Origin: an uncultured Altererythrobacter sp.
GTDB lineage: Bacteria > Pseudomonadota > Alphaproteobacteria > Sphingomonadales > Sphingomonadaceae
Assembly: GCA_947492235.1 (NCBI GenBank)
Contig: CANLLZ010000002.1
Coordinates: forward strand, 806,001-870,000
Direction: 5' to 3'
DNA: 64,000 nt
This document shows, in pieces, positions 1 through 9,244 of this stretch; positions within the stretch are counted from its first letter, which is position 1; each line of letters starts with the position of its first letter. Below the pieces are notes generated by a model. The model saw nothing but the letters and a program-made list of their open reading frames with translations, did no database searches and was not told where the DNA came from. The position numbers and the translations under genes were made by a program.

Positions 1-3000
1 CGCATGGCAGACGGGAAATAGGCCACCAGCGGTTCGTGCATGGCCGGATCATCGGGCAGCGTGCTGTCCTCGATGGCATCCTGCAGCACCAGTTTCGCAC
101 TCGATAGCAGGACCGCCAATTCTGGACGGGTCAGCCCGCTGCCATCGCCCGCGCGGCGGACCAGGGTCTCATTGTCGGGCAGGCCTTCGGTCTGGCGGTC
201 AAGATCGCCGCTTTCCTCCAGCGTTTCCATCAGGCGAATGAAGGAACCGGTCGTGCCCGCGCCGCCATGCTCGGCAATCGAGAGGGCGAGCGCTTGCAGG
301 CGGTTATCCTCCAGCACGATCTCGGCGACGTCGTCGGTCATCGATTCGAGCAGCGTATTGCGGCGCTTCTCGCTCAGCTTGCCGCTGCGCTGGGCGGCGG
401 CCAGACCGATCTTGATATTCACCTCGTTGTCCGAGCAATCGACGCCCGCCGAATTGTCGATAAAGTCGGTGTTGATGCGTCCGCCGGTGCCGCTCGCGCC
501 TTTCAGGGAGAACTCGATCCGGCCCGCCTGGGTGATGCCCAGATTGGCCCCCTCGCCGATGACCTTGGCGCGCACATCACGCGCATCGACCCGCAAGGCA
601 TCATTGGCCGGATCGCCGACCTGAATGTTGTTCTGCGTCTCCGCCTTCACATAGGTGCCGATGCCGCCGAACCACAGCAGGTCGACCGGAGCTTTCAGGA
701 TTGCGGAGATCAGCGCTTCGGGGTCCCATTCTGCCTGATCGACGCCGAGTGCCTTTTGCGCCGCTTTGCTCAGCTTGATCGACTTGGCGCTGCGCGGGAA
801 AATGCCGCCGCCCTTGGACATCACGTCGCGGTTGTAATCGTCCCAGCTGGAGCGGGGCAGGGCGAACATCCGGCTGCGCTCTTTCCAGCTTTTCGCCGGA
901 TCGGGGTCGGGATCGATAAAGATATGGCGGTGATCGAACGCGGCCAGCAGGCGCAGTGATTTGGACAGCAGCATGCCGTTGCCGAACACATCGCCCGACA
1001 TATCGCCGCAGCCGACCACGCTGACCGGATCGGTCTGCACGTCCACGCCCATTTCCCTGAAATGGCGCTGGACCGACACCCATGCACCGCGCGCGGTGAT
1101 GCCCATCGCCTTGTGGTCATAGCCGTTGGACCCGCCACTGGCGAAGGCATCGCCCAGCCAGAAACCGCGCTCCATCGCGATGGCATTGGCGACATCGCTG
1201 AATTTGGCAGTGCCCTTGTCCGCCGCGACCACGAAATAGGGGTCGGCCCCGTCGCGGATCACAACGCCTTCCGGATGCAGGACTTTGTCGCCATCCAGAT
1301 TGTCGGTGATCGAGAGAAGCGTGCGGATAAACACTTCGTAGCTGGCTTGCCCCTCGGCGGCCCAGCCTTCGCGGTCGGTCGAGGGATCGGGCAATTGCTT
1401 GGGATAGAATCCGCCCTTCGCGCCGCTCGGCACGATGACCGCGTTTTTCACCCGCTGAGCTTTCATCAGGCCAAGAATTTCGGTGCGGAAATCGTCGCGC
1501 CGGTCGGACCAGCGCAGGCCCCCGCGCGCCACCGGGCCGGAGCGCAGATGGATGCCCTCCACCCGGCGGGAATAGACGAATATCTCGCGCCACGGCAGCG
1601 GGCGGGGCAGCCCCGGAACCTTCGCGGAATCCAGCTTGAAGGCGAGCGCTATCTGGCCGCCCTGTGCATCGGCACCGGTGCCCGCGAAGGCATTGGTCCG
1701 CAGCATGGCCAGTATCACCCCGTGATAGAGGCGCAGCAGGCGGTCGTCATTGATCGCCGCCACCTTGGACAGTCCGGATTTGATCGCGCCTTGAGCATCC
1801 TTGATGGCTTTCTCGCGATCTCCGGCGAAGGCGGGATCGTGCATCGCGGTGAACAGGCCGAGCAGCGCCTGCGTCACCTGCGGCGCGCGGGCGAGGGCAT
1901 CGACTACGGTGTAGATCGTGAAGCCCATGCCCGTCTGGCGCAGATAGCGGTAGATCGCGCGCAGCCATTCCGCCTCGCGCGCGCCCATATCGGCGGCCAC
2001 CACCAGACGGTTGAACGCATCATCCTCGGCCCGGTCGTTCAGCACGGCGGTGATCGCCGGTTCGATCTGGTCCGCCCGCTTCAGCACGGTGGCGCTGTCG
2101 ATGCCGGGCAGGGTTTCCAGCAGGAAATCATGCACCGTGCCCAGCTCACCGCCTTCCACCGGATTGGGGATTTCCTCCATCACGCGGAAGCCGAAATTCT
2201 CCAGCTCGGGCACCGCATCGGATAGCGGCAGGCTGCCCTGGTGTTGATACACTTTCAGCCGCATCCGGTCCTGCGGATCGCCGTCGAGATGATACAGCCG
2301 CGCGCTGCGTTCTCCGGCACCGTCCTCGGCCCCTTCGCGGCCCGACAGACGGCGCAGATAGTCGATATCCATGGCCGCTTCGCGCGGGCCGTAGCGGGCG
2401 CGGTAGGCGGCGGAGAAGCCGCTGCCATAGCGCATGGTGAGGGCCGCTGCGCGCTGTGCGGAGACCATTTCGCCCAGCTCGGTCTCGACGGCCTCTCCCC
2501 AGCCGCGCAGCATCGCCTGCAGCCGTTCCTCGACCACGGCCTCGTCCACTTTGCGGCGATGGGCGCGGTTGTCGAGCACGAAGCGCAGCATGGCCAGCGT
2601 GCCGCCCTCTACTTCCAGACCCCAATCGAGCAGTTTGGCGCCGGTGGTTTCTTCCAGCATCGCGGTGATCTGGTGGCGGAGCGCGGTCGACATCGTGTCG
2701 CGGGGCAGCCATGCGAAGGCGAAGATATGACGGGCCAGCGGTGCCTCGACCAAAGCGATCCGCGCGCGCGGGCGGTCCACCAGGCTCATCATGGTGGTGG
2801 CAATGCGCTCCAGATCATGCGTCTCGAAACCGACCAGCAAGTCATGCGGCAGGCTGGTCAGCGCGTGGACCAGAGCCTTGCCCGCATGGCCCCCGGGATC
2901 GAAATCCAGTTCTTCCATCAGCGACGCCATCTGCGCGCGCAGGCGCGGCACGGCAGCGGGCGGAGCGGCCAAGGCGGCACTGGTCCATACGCCGGCATGG

Positions 3001-3887
3001 ATCGACAGGGCCTCGGTCTTGCCCTTGGCATCGCGGCGCGGGACGATGAACAGGTCCAGCGGCACGCGGCGATGGACATTGGACACGCGGTTCGCCTTGA
3101 TCACCAGCGGCTGACGGATCGTGTCGCCCTTGCGATCAAACCACGCAAACGCGCGTTCGTAGGATTCTTCGGCGAGGATCTGCTTTGCGCTGCGGCGGCA
3201 AATGCCCAGCAGGTCGGAGTGGCTGCCGTCGCGGTGGCGGGTGACATGGCCCAGCTGGGTCAGCATCCCGCTGTTGAGCCATTCGAGCAAGGCCGCGCCT
3301 TCTTCGGCTTCCGGAGAGGACGCTTCGCTGGCCCGGATTGCGCGGGCATCGGTGGCCATCGCTTCCTGAGCCTGAGGCCAGTCGCGCACTGCGGCCCGCA
3401 CATCGTTCAGCGTTTCGCGCAGTGCCTTCTCGATTGTTCGCCGCGTCTTGGCATCGACCCGGTCTGTTTCCAGATAGATCATCGATTCGCGCAAGGGCGT
3501 TTTGCTCTTGGGCGACAGGCTGGTCAGCGCGCCGTCCGCATCGCGCTCCACCGGCAAAACCGGGTGGATCAGGCGATCGATGACCAGACCGTGGCCGGCC
3601 AGAGTGGCGGCGACCGAATCGACCAGAAACGGCATGTCGTTATTGACGATGGCGATGCGCAGGAAGCGCCGCTCACCGGTTTCCGACGCCAGCGACAGGG
3701 CCGTTTCATCCGCCGGACGCTGGATCGCTGCCCCCAGCAGGAACCGCGATGCCGCATCCAGCTCGGCTTTCGAGAAGGGCGCGTCGCCCGGCAGTAGGGA
3801 GGCCTTCAGACGCTTGGCCAGTGCGGCCTGCAAAGCAGTGTCCAGCGCGGGGTCGGAACGATTGGCGGCGGCAGTTGTGGAACCCAT
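1..3887 (-). CDS. NAD-dependent glutamate dehydrogenase, large type (3' end cut by window edge)
   Basis: Converts glutamate to 2-oxoglutarate and ammonia with NAD; cytosolic, linking amino acid catabolism to the TCA cycle. The frame is open from an ATG at 3887 to the left edge, about 1295 codons. The large (about 1600 residue) bacterial NAD-GDH family is expected to need roughly 300 more. Visible signatures are NNDMPFLVDSVAA near residue 75, the substrate-binding core GLRWSDRRDDFRTEILGL near residue 790 followed by GAKGG, and GDMSGDVFGNGML near residue 955. The frame is the same at the start, the middle and position 3, so I see no net frameshift. AGGGAG lies about 12 bases before the ATG. It is transcribed alone, behind a terminator at 3984-4015. 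Confidence 0.93.
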   Translation of the reverse strand, partial: MGSTTAAANRSDPALDTALQAALAKRLKASLLPGDAPFSKAELDAASRFLLGAAIQRPADETALSLASETGERRFLRIAIVNNDMPFLVDSVAATLAGHGLVIDRLIHPVLPVERDADGALTSLSPKSKTPLRESMIYLETDRVDAKTRRTIEKALRETLNDVRAAVRDWPQAQEAMATDARAIRASEASSPEAEEGAALLEWLNSGMLTQLGHVTRHRDGSHSDLLGICRRSAKQILAEESYERAFAWFDRKGDTIRQPLVIKANRVSNVHRRVPLDLFIVPRRDAKGKTEALSIHAGVWTSAALAAPPAAVPRLRAQMASLMEELDFDPGGHAGKALVHALTSLPHDLLVGFETHDLERIATTMMSLVDRPRARIALVEAPLARHIFAFAWLPRDTMSTALRHQITAMLEETTGAKLLDWGLEVEGGTLAMLRFVLDNRAHRRKVDEAVVEERLQAMLRGWGEAVETELGEMVSAQRAAALTMRYGSGFSAAYRARYGPREAAMDIDYLRRLSGREGAEDGAGERSARLYHLDGDPQDRMRLKVYQHQGSLPLSDAVPELENFGFRVMEEIPNPVEGGELGTVHDFLLETLPGIDSATVLKRADQIEPAITAVLNDRAEDDAFNRLVVAADMGAREAEWLRAIYRYLRQTGMGFTIYTVVDALARAPQVTQALLGLFTAMHDPAFAGDREKAIKDAQGAIKSGLSKVAAINDDRLLRLYHGVILAMLRTNAFAGTGADAQGGQIALAFKLDSAKVPGLPRPLPWREIFVYSRRVEGIHLRSGPVARGGLRWSDRRDDFRTEILGLMKAQRVKNAVIVPSGAKGGFYPKQLPDPSTDREGWAAEGQASYEVFIRTLLSITDNLDGDKVLHPEGVVIRDGADPYFVVAADKGTAKFSDVANAIAMERGFWLGDAFASGGSNGYDHKAMGITARGAWVSVQRHFREMGVDVQTDPVSVVGCGDMSGDVFGNGMLLSKSLRLLAAFDHRHIFIDPDPDPAKSWKERSRMFALPRSSWDDYNRDVMSKGGGIFPRSAKSIKLSKAAQKALGVDQAEWDPEALISAILKAPVDLLWFGGIGTYVKAETQNNIQVGDPANDALRVDARDVRAKVIGEGANLGITQAGRIEFSLKGASGTGGRINTDFIDNSAGVDCSDNEVNIKIGLAAAQRSGKLSEKRRNTLLESMTDDVAEIVLEDNRLQALALSIAEHGGAGTTGSFIRLMETLEESGDLDRQTEGLPDNETLVRRAGDGSGLTRPELAVLLSSAKLVLQDAIEDSTLPDDPAMHEPLVAYFPSAM

Positions 3888-3940
3888 CGGGCAGCATGCT
3901 CCCTGACAGGTCCGGGCTCGGGCCTGACTCTGCGCTGCTT

Positions 3941-3967
3941 GTTATAATGTTGCGCGGGGTGCGGCAA
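3941..3967 (-). promoter_or_regulatory. Possible promoter of the glutamate dehydrogenase gene
   Basis: Read on the minus strand, TTGCCG (3967-3962) is followed 15 bases later by TATAAC (3946-3941), about 55 bases before the dehydrogenase start. The spacing is short for a sigma-70 promoter, so this is only a candidate. It lies downstream of the terminator of the preceding operon, where a promoter is expected. Confidence 0.3.
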
Positions 3968-3983
3968 GCGTTGTCGGCCTGGT

Positions 3984-4015
3984 GAAAAAATTCCCGGCAA
4001 GCGCCCGCGTGCCGG
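3984..4015 (-). terminator. Intrinsic terminator of the 4.2-8.1 kb operon
   Basis: On the minus strand a CCGGCA / TGCCGG stem with a 10-base loop is followed by GAA and then six T. It lies about 165 bases beyond the stop of the luciferase-like oxidoreductase gene and separates that operon from the dehydrogenase gene. The rest of the 3888-4179 gap holds a second GC-rich hairpin (GCCCGG at 4136, CCGGGC at 4152) without a T run, and no convincing gene. Confidence 0.6.
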
Positions 4016-4179
4016 CATCGGCCGCTATAACCTCACTGTGACGGCGCAACTGGCTGGTTTCTGCAGACGGTCTCCCTCGCTGCAGGGGCTCTCCCTTCCC
4101 CCCAAGCGCTGTCACCTTTACCCGTCCTGCCATTGGCCCGGCTGCAACAAACCGGGCGGCAGACCCGGGCCCGTTCGGT

Positions 4180-5175
4180 TCAGGCGGGCACTGCTTCGCG
4201 GCAGGCCGCCACGGTCAATGCAACCGATCGGGCCCGGGCTTCGGGTTCGAAGGTCGCCCCCGACATGATGATTTCGTCCGCGCCGGTGCGCGCCACGAAA
4301 GCGGCGATTTTCTCGGCCACCTGATCGGGCGTGCCGATGGCGGCGGCCTGATCCATATGCGCCAGCATGGCGCGGGCGGGCGCAGGCAAGGTGCCGCGGT
4401 AATCCTTTATCGGCGGAGGCAGTTTCCCGGGCGTACCGGTGCGCAGGTTGACGAAGGCCTGCGCCTGGCTGGAGGCGATCAGCTGCGCCTCTTCCTCGGT
4501 GTCGGCGCAGAACACCGTCATGGCGGGCATGACATAGGGCTGCGCGAGCGCGGCGGAGGGCTGGAAATCGCGGCGGTAAAGCTCCAGCGCGGCGTCCAGA
4601 TGGTCGGGCGCGAAATGGCTGGCAAAGGCATAGGGCAGTCCCAGCTTGGCGGCCAGTTGCGCGCCGAACAGGCTGCTGCCCAGCATCCACATTTCGATGT
4701 TCGCGCCGAGGCCCGGAGTGGCGTTGACCGGCAGCTCCGGCTCGCCGCTAAACAGCGCCTGCAATTCCGCGACATCCTGCGGGAAATATTGCGAGGCCGC
4801 GTTCAGATCTTTGCGCAGGGCGCGCTGCAATTCCGGGCCTGCACCGGGCGCGCGGCCCAGCCCCAGATCGACTCGGCCGGGGAACAGCGCGTCCAGCGTG
4901 CCGAACTGTTCGGCGATTACGAATGGCGTGTGGTTGGGCAGCATGATCCCGCCCGATCCTATGCGGATGGTGGAGGTGGCGTTGCCGATATGGGCGAGCA
5001 CCACCGACGTCGCGCCGCCTGCAATTCCGGCCATCGCGTGATGCTCGGCCACCCAGAACCGGGTGCATCCGGCAGCTTCGGCCGCGCGCGCGAGATCGGT
5101 AGTGGCGGCCATCGCCTGCGCGATGGTCTGGCCCTCGCGCACAGGGACAAGATCGAGAACGGACAGTCTGGTCAT
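4180..5175 (-). CDS. LLM-class flavin-dependent oxidoreductase
   Basis: A 331-residue member of the bacterial luciferase-like, F420/FMN-dependent TIM-barrel superfamily (MsnO8/YhbW-like branch). These enzymes usually act as flavin monooxygenases; the substrate cannot be told from sequence. Visible family features are FWVAEHH at residues 40-46, GSGGIMLPNHTP at 73-84 and FPGRVDLGLGRAPG at 98-111. The length is normal. The ATG overlaps the stop of the hydrolase gene by four bases (ATGA), so the two are probably translationally coupled. It is the last gene of a four-gene operon and is followed by an intrinsic terminator. Confidence 0.88.
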   Translation of the reverse strand: MTRLSVLDLVPVREGQTIAQAMAATTDLARAAEAAGCTRFWVAEHHAMAGIAGGATSVVLAHIGNATSTIRIGSGGIMLPNHTPFVIAEQFGTLDALFPGRVDLGLGRAPGAGPELQRALRKDLNAASQYFPQDVAELQALFSGEPELPVNATPGLGANIEMWMLGSSLFGAQLAAKLGLPYAFASHFAPDHLDAALELYRRDFQPSAALAQPYVMPAMTVFCADTEEEAQLIASSQAQAFVNLRTGTPGKLPPPIKDYRGTLPAPARAMLAHMDQAAAIGTPDQVAEKIAAFVARTGADEIIMSGATFEPEARARSVALTVAACREAVPA

Positions 5176-5918
5176 GCCACATCGTCCACCAATTCCAGCA
5201 ACCGCGCAATATCCTGTTCACGGCTGAGCCGGTGGTCGCCATCCTTGATAAGGGTTAGCACCACATCGTCGCTCGCCAGTTGCTCCGCGAGACGCACGCT
5301 AACCTCCCACGGAACATCGGCGTCTTGCTGGCCGTGCAGCAGGCGGACCGGCGCGGTGATTGGAATGGAGCCGCCCAGCAGCCGGTTCGCCTGCCCGTCG
5401 GCGAAGAAGCCGGGATGGGTCGGCGTCGGCTCTGGGCCATAGGGGTTGTCGGCGAAGACGGGCCGGCCTGCGGAAAGCGTCGCCTTATCCGCCTCGCTCG
5501 TACCCCATTCGGTGAAATCGGGCGCGGCAGCTATGCCGACCAGCCCCGCCAGCCGTTCACCCAAAGAAAGACCGACCATCAGCATCAGCCACCCGCCCAT
5601 GGATGAACCGACGACCACCACGGTCCCGTGCAGATGCGCATCGATCAGGGCCAGCACCTCGTCCCGCCACCGGCTGAGCGTGCCGTCGGCAAAATCCCCG
5701 TCGCTCTCACCGCAGCCGGAATAATCCATCAGCAGGCACGCGCGCCCGGCGGCCTGCGCAAAATCGAACAGCGCGGTCGCCTTGCCGCCTGCCATGTCGG
5801 ACATGTAGCCGGGCAGAAACACCAGCGCCGGACGGGTGTCGCCGGAGGCTGCGGGCGAGTACCGGAAAGCAATTCGGCGGCCATCGGGCAGGGCGTGGAA
5901 GCGGGTCTTGTCGGTCAT
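5172..5918 (-). CDS. Alpha/beta hydrolase
   Basis: A 248-residue serine hydrolase with the alpha/beta fold. LVFLPGYMSDM at 32-42 forms the oxyanion-hole region. The nucleophile elbow GSSMGG places Ser106, with likely acid Asp199 (GQQDADV) and base His229 (DGDHRLS). No signal peptide is present, so it is cytosolic. It resembles the ABHD10/BAAT-like thioesterase-esterase branch; the substrate is unknown. Its start shares one base with the stop of the M48 protease gene, and its stop overlaps the next start by four bases, so it is embedded in the operon. Confidence 0.87.
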   Translation of the reverse strand: MTDKTRFHALPDGRRIAFRYSPAASGDTRPALVFLPGYMSDMAGGKATALFDFAQAAGRACLLMDYSGCGESDGDFADGTLSRWRDEVLALIDAHLHGTVVVVGSSMGGWLMLMVGLSLGERLAGLVGIAAAPDFTEWGTSEADKATLSAGRPVFADNPYGPEPTPTHPGFFADGQANRLLGGSIPITAPVRLLHGQQDADVPWEVSVRLAEQLASDDVVLTLIKDGDHRLSREQDIARLLELVDDVA

Positions 5919-7048
5919 CAGAACAGGTCGAACTCTTCTACGTCTTCATCCTCGTCGCACATCGATTGAAGCGCGGCGAATTCTTCATCGGTGAGGACGG
6001 GCGGGTAGTCTTTGCCCTCGGTCGCAGCATTGCGATAAGCCTTGGCCCGTTCGCCGGACGAGGGGTGGCTGGCGATCCAGCCGATCAGGGCATTTTCTTC
6101 ACGCGCGTCTTCGCTGTTTTCTTCGCCGTTTTCTTGCCCGTCCTCATCATCTCTGCCGCCCCCCAGTCGCTCGAAAAACGCGGCGGCCCCCAGAGGAGAA
6201 ATATCCGCCGCTGCCATCCGCGCGCGGGCATATTCATCCGCCTCACGCTCCGCCTCGCGCGAATAACCAAGACTGGCGATGCCGAAGGCGGTGTTGCCGA
6301 TGCCCGAATCCGCGCCTGCCAGCAGGATGGAAAGCCCGAACTGGCGCAGGATAGCGGTCATCACATGCCGCTCCCGCACATGACCGACCTCGTGACCCAG
6401 AACTCCCGCCAGCTCTTCGGGGGTCTCGGCCTGCTGGACCAGCCCGTCAAACAGCATCACCTGCCCGCCCGGCAGTGCGACGGCGTTGACCATGCCGGAA
6501 TTGGCCACGCCTGCGCGCACCTTCGTCTCTGCGGGATCGACCGCAGCCAGCATCTTGGCCATGGCCGCATCGCCCGCCGGCGTGTGGCAGAGCTTTCCGC
6601 CCAGATCGCCGACCATCGCATCGCCGATCTGCCGCTCCCATGCAGGCGGAACCATCGGCCCCAGCCATTCGGGCGCGGTCATGAACAGGGCGACGGCGGC
6701 GGCGCTGACGGCGGTGAAGGCGATCACCGCCTTGCCCAGACCCATCCGGTCGACCCAGCCGCCATATTTGCGCCTCTGCGGGAGGGCGGTGGCAAAGTCG
6801 GGCGGCAGATCAAGCGGCAGGCGCAGGCGGAAATCGGGCTGGCTGACGCGCTGATAAAGCAGCTGGGACGCCAGCGCTCCGCCCGACACCAGATCGCCAA
6901 GCGGGACATTCAGCGCAGGCTGTCCCGCTTCCTCCAGCACCAGTGCGCTCTCGCCGCTCAGCCGTGCGGTGCCCTCGTGCCGCACAGCCGATACGCCGTC
7001 ATACCAGTTGGCAGGTAGTACGCCGGGCGGGCTGGCGGTCTCCTCCAT
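5918..7048 (-). CDS. M48 family metalloprotease, membrane-anchored
   Basis: A 376-residue zinc protease of the Ste24/HtpX-like M48 clan. The zinc motif HEVGH is at residues 219-223, and EREADEYA downstream supplies the third ligand. One membrane segment at about 108-125 separates a roughly 100-residue N-terminal domain from the protease domain. After the core comes a strongly acidic stretch (GRDDEDGQENGEENSEDARE) that is unusual for the family, then SHPSSGERAKA, a typical M48 C-terminal motif. It starts three bases after the YjgN-family gene. YjgN-family genes are often found beside M48 peptidases, which suggests a joint envelope quality-control role (inference). Confidence 0.9.
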   Translation of the reverse strand: MEETASPPGVLPANWYDGVSAVRHEGTARLSGESALVLEEAGQPALNVPLGDLVSGGALASQLLYQRVSQPDFRLRLPLDLPPDFATALPQRRKYGGWVDRMGLGKAVIAFTAVSAAAVALFMTAPEWLGPMVPPAWERQIGDAMVGDLGGKLCHTPAGDAAMAKMLAAVDPAETKVRAGVANSGMVNAVALPGGQVMLFDGLVQQAETPEELAGVLGHEVGHVRERHVMTAILRQFGLSILLAGADSGIGNTAFGIASLGYSREAEREADEYARARMAAADISPLGAAAFFERLGGGRDDEDGQENGEENSEDAREENALIGWIASHPSSGERAKAYRNAATEGKDYPPVLTDEEFAALQSMCDEDEDVEEFDLF

Positions 7049-7051
7049 CTG

Positions 7052-8146
7052 CTAGATCGCGCCTACATCGAAGGCATCGAGCAGGCCCTCGCCATGCTTC
7101 GATGTGGCGGTGGTGGACTGGGTCAACTCGTCCAGCATGATCTCGCCATCTGCCTCCAGATGGGTGATGAAGAATTTCCAGTGGCGGTAGGACAGGAAGA
7201 TATATCCGATTCCCAGCGTGAACACGACCAGCACGACATCGCCGAGCAGCAGCATAATCCACTCCTTGGTCGACGCGGTGAAGGAAAAGCCGACGCTGTT
7301 CCACCGCATCGCGCCGACCACTTCACGGTAGAATGCGGCGTAGAAGGCGACCGCGATTAGGCCGAGCACGAAGTAGAAGCCGAAAACAAACAGCAGGATG
7401 CCGATGATGAAGCCTGCCCCGATGGCATCCGGATCGACGTCGCCATCCGACATCATTCCAAACGCGCCACCGAACATCGCCCCGCCGATTGTCAGCCCGA
7501 AAAACATCAGAAACGGTGCGAGGTAGAACAGCAGATACCGCACGAAGACCGGCCCCTGATCGGCTTCGGAAGTGAATTGATGCGGGCCGAAGCTCATCTT
7601 GCTCCAGCGCTCGTTCCACAGGCTGACCATCGACCACGGCACCAGCAGGCCGAGCGGGAGATACCCGACAAAGGTCTTCCACATATAGGACAGGCCGAAT
7701 TGCCAGCCCTGCGTGTCGCTGCCCCCGCGAATGCCGCGCCAGCGGGTGCGCGAGAGGCGGTATCGCAGCGCGCGGAAGCGGGCGACGCCTGCAAGGTAGA
7801 AGATCGCGAGGAAGGAGACGAGGGTCAGCAGGCCGCCCAGCGCCTCTTGCCCGCGCAGAACCAGCGCCTGCGCGACTTGCGAAATGATAAAGAAGGGCAG
7901 CAGGAACACGATCGCCGCCAGCGCAAAGCCGATCAGCAATTCCTTGCCGGTGCCGGCCCATTCCAGATTCTCGTCCACGAACCGGCTGCGCGACCAGAGA
8001 TAGCGGCGTTCGCGCGCGGTCGCCCAGAACCGGTAAATGCCCAGTGTGACAATCGTCAGCAGCAGGTTGGTGAAGGCAATGGGCGCAAATTCCTGCCACG
8101 TGCCTTCGAATTGAAAGGCGCTGTCCGCGCCCGGTTGATCCTGCAT
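7052..8146 (-). CDS. YjgN/DUF898 family membrane protein
   Basis: A polytopic inner-membrane protein of about 364 residues. It is recognised by FEGTWQEFAPIAFTNLLLT near the N-terminus, TLGIYRFWATARERRYLWS, and the repeated TLGIGYIFLSYRHWKFFITH near the C-terminus. Both are the G-IYRFW type signatures of DUF898. Several hydrophobic segments alternate with Arg-rich loops. The frame also opens at a TTG at 8167, but the ATG at 8146 has GGGGA ten bases upstream and is preferred. It is the first gene of the operon with the M48 protease. Molecular function is not established for the family. Confidence 0.85.
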   Translation of the reverse strand: MQDQPGADSAFQFEGTWQEFAPIAFTNLLLTIVTLGIYRFWATARERRYLWSRSRFVDENLEWAGTGKELLIGFALAAIVFLLPFFIISQVAQALVLRGQEALGGLLTLVSFLAIFYLAGVARFRALRYRLSRTRWRGIRGGSDTQGWQFGLSYMWKTFVGYLPLGLLVPWSMVSLWNERWSKMSFGPHQFTSEADQGPVFVRYLLFYLAPFLMFFGLTIGGAMFGGAFGMMSDGDVDPDAIGAGFIIGILLFVFGFYFVLGLIAVAFYAAFYREVVGAMRWNSVGFSFTASTKEWIMLLLGDVVLVVFTLGIGYIFLSYRHWKFFITHLEADGEIMLDELTQSTTATSKHGEGLLDAFDVGAI

Positions 8147-8226
8147 GTCCACTGTTTCCCCGCACAAGCTGTTCCCGCGTTGTCCAGACGGGGCGGGGCC
8201 AAGTCAAGCGGGCCTAAGGCTGCAGG

Positions 8227-8418
8227 TCATTCGCGCTGGAAAATCTCCTCGATTCGCATGCCGAACACATCGGCAATGGTGAAGGCCAGCGGCAGAGAGG
8301 GATCGTAGCGTCCTGTCTCGATCGCATTGACGCTCTGCCTAGACACGCCCAGCCGGTCGGCCAGCGCCTGCTGGCTCCAGTCACGCTCGGCGCGCAGGAC
8401 TTTCAGGCGGTTCTTCAT
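8227..8418 (-). CDS. Small XRE/Cro-type helix-turn-helix regulator
   Basis: A 63-residue single-domain DNA-binding protein. Its whole length matches the short HTH family seen in YozG-like regulators: LKVLRAERDWSQQALADRL, then the recognition helix SRQSVNAIETGRYDPSL, ending VFGMRIEEIFQ. Its ATG overlaps the stop of the membrane protein gene by four bases (ATGA). The frame stays open upstream to 8655, but that part is the shadow of the preceding gene. Such regulators commonly sit behind small membrane protein genes and autoregulate the operon (established pattern; the target here is inferred). Confidence 0.88.
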   Translation of the reverse strand: MKNRLKVLRAERDWSQQALADRLGVSRQSVNAIETGRYDPSLPLAFTIADVFGMRIEEIFQRE

Positions 8419-9029
8419 ACAGCGCCCCACGTGCCGAATTGCACGCGGTTGACAATCGCGCCCACGCCCAGTCCCAGAAACCAGATGATCGTGACCCAGT
8501 AAAGGTCGACTGGCGGTGCGATATCGCCGGCTTGCAGGAAGCCCCAGATGGACGCTGCGCTCAGCGCCAGTCCAGTTGCGATCAGCGACTGGCGCACGGT
8601 CAGCATGCGGAGAAATTCGTCGCTTTCCTCCAGGATAAGCCTGCCGACTGCCCACAGCACGCCCAGAATCGCAAGGCCGGGCAGGAGGGCAAGAACGACA
8701 CGAAGCGCGTAGGCGACTTCTCCCGCTTCCTGCAGAAACGTCATCAGGGCGAACGACGCCAGATAGGCGGAGGTGAAGATCGCCACGCGCCTTGTATAGC
8801 GCTTCTGCGCCGCACTGTTTCCGCCGCAGGCCGTGTTTTTCTGTTTAGAGGACTTGGCCAGCGGGAACATCAGCCCCGCCGGGATCAGCAGGAGCAGCAT
8901 GGCGGTGTATTTGCCAATCGCGTCGGTGATCGCGAGCCCCGCGATAATGCCGATCGCGGCCAGCATGCAGCCCAGCCACAGGCCGGGGCTGCCCCAGTTG
9001 CGCGTGGGGCCGGGCTCGCTTTGCGCCAT
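8415..9029 (-). CDS. Six-helix membrane protein of unknown function, regulator-linked
   Basis: 204 residues with about six membrane segments (near 17-36, 41-56, 84-102, 108-126, 145-164 and 176-190). Between the fourth and fifth is the charged motif LILEESDEFLRMLTVRQS, typical of integral membrane proteins encoded next to small XRE regulators. Function is not known. The start chosen (ATG 9029, MAQSEPG) overlaps the stop of the upstream 60-residue protein by one base; longer in-frame starts would run through that gene. It is coupled to the regulator by a four-base overlap. Confidence 0.75.
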   Translation of the reverse strand: MAQSEPGPTRNWGSPGLWLGCMLAAIGIIAGLAITDAIGKYTAMLLLLIPAGLMFPLAKSSKQKNTACGGNSAAQKRYTRRVAIFTSAYLASFALMTFLQEAGEVAYALRVVLALLPGLAILGVLWAVGRLILEESDEFLRMLTVRQSLIATGLALSAASIWGFLQAGDIAPPVDLYWVTIIWFLGLGVGAIVNRVQFGTWGAV

Positions 9030-9211
9030 CACGAGCGCGCCTTGCCAAAGGGCAGGCAGCATTTGCCGGAGGCTGTCATCGAAACCGCGAGGGCGGGCAG
9101 GACGAACAGCATCAGCTGTCCGAATTTCGGGTCGACCTGTCCCTGGCTGACGCCCAGCGCGACGAGGATCATGCTGACTGCAAAGCTGGCGGCGAGGAGG
9201 AGATTGCTCAT
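9029..9211 (-). CDS. Small two-helix membrane protein (60 aa)
   Basis: A 60-residue protein with two hydrophobic segments (about 3-20 and 31-45) and a short Cys-Cys and basic tail (GKCCLPFGKARS). I do not recognise a family. Support for its reality: an AAAGGAA ribosome binding site eight to ten bases before the ATG, position as first gene of the three-gene operon, and a one-base overlap (TGATG) with the next gene. A much longer frame on the same strand, continuing upstream through the phosphatase gene, is a shadow. Confidence 0.65.
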   Translation of the reverse strand: MSNLLLAASFAVSMILVALGVSQGQVDPKFGQLMLFVLPALAVSMTASGKCCLPFGKARS

Positions 9212-9244
9212 GGTCAAGGTTCCTTTCTTTAATGGAAAGGGTCT

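Noticed and set aside
1062-3797. Long plus-strand frames inside the glutamate dehydrogenase gene
   Set aside because: They are antisense shadows in GC-rich DNA; the minus-strand frame carries the conserved dehydrogenase motifs throughout.
4038-4268. A 76-codon plus-strand frame in the gap before the luciferase-like gene
   Set aside because: It runs into the opposite strand of a real gene, has no ribosome binding site and shows no recognisable motif.
8419-8655. Upstream extension of the XRE regulator frame to a start at 8655
   Set aside because: It has no family resemblance and overlaps the membrane protein gene; the ATG at 8418 gives the complete HTH protein.
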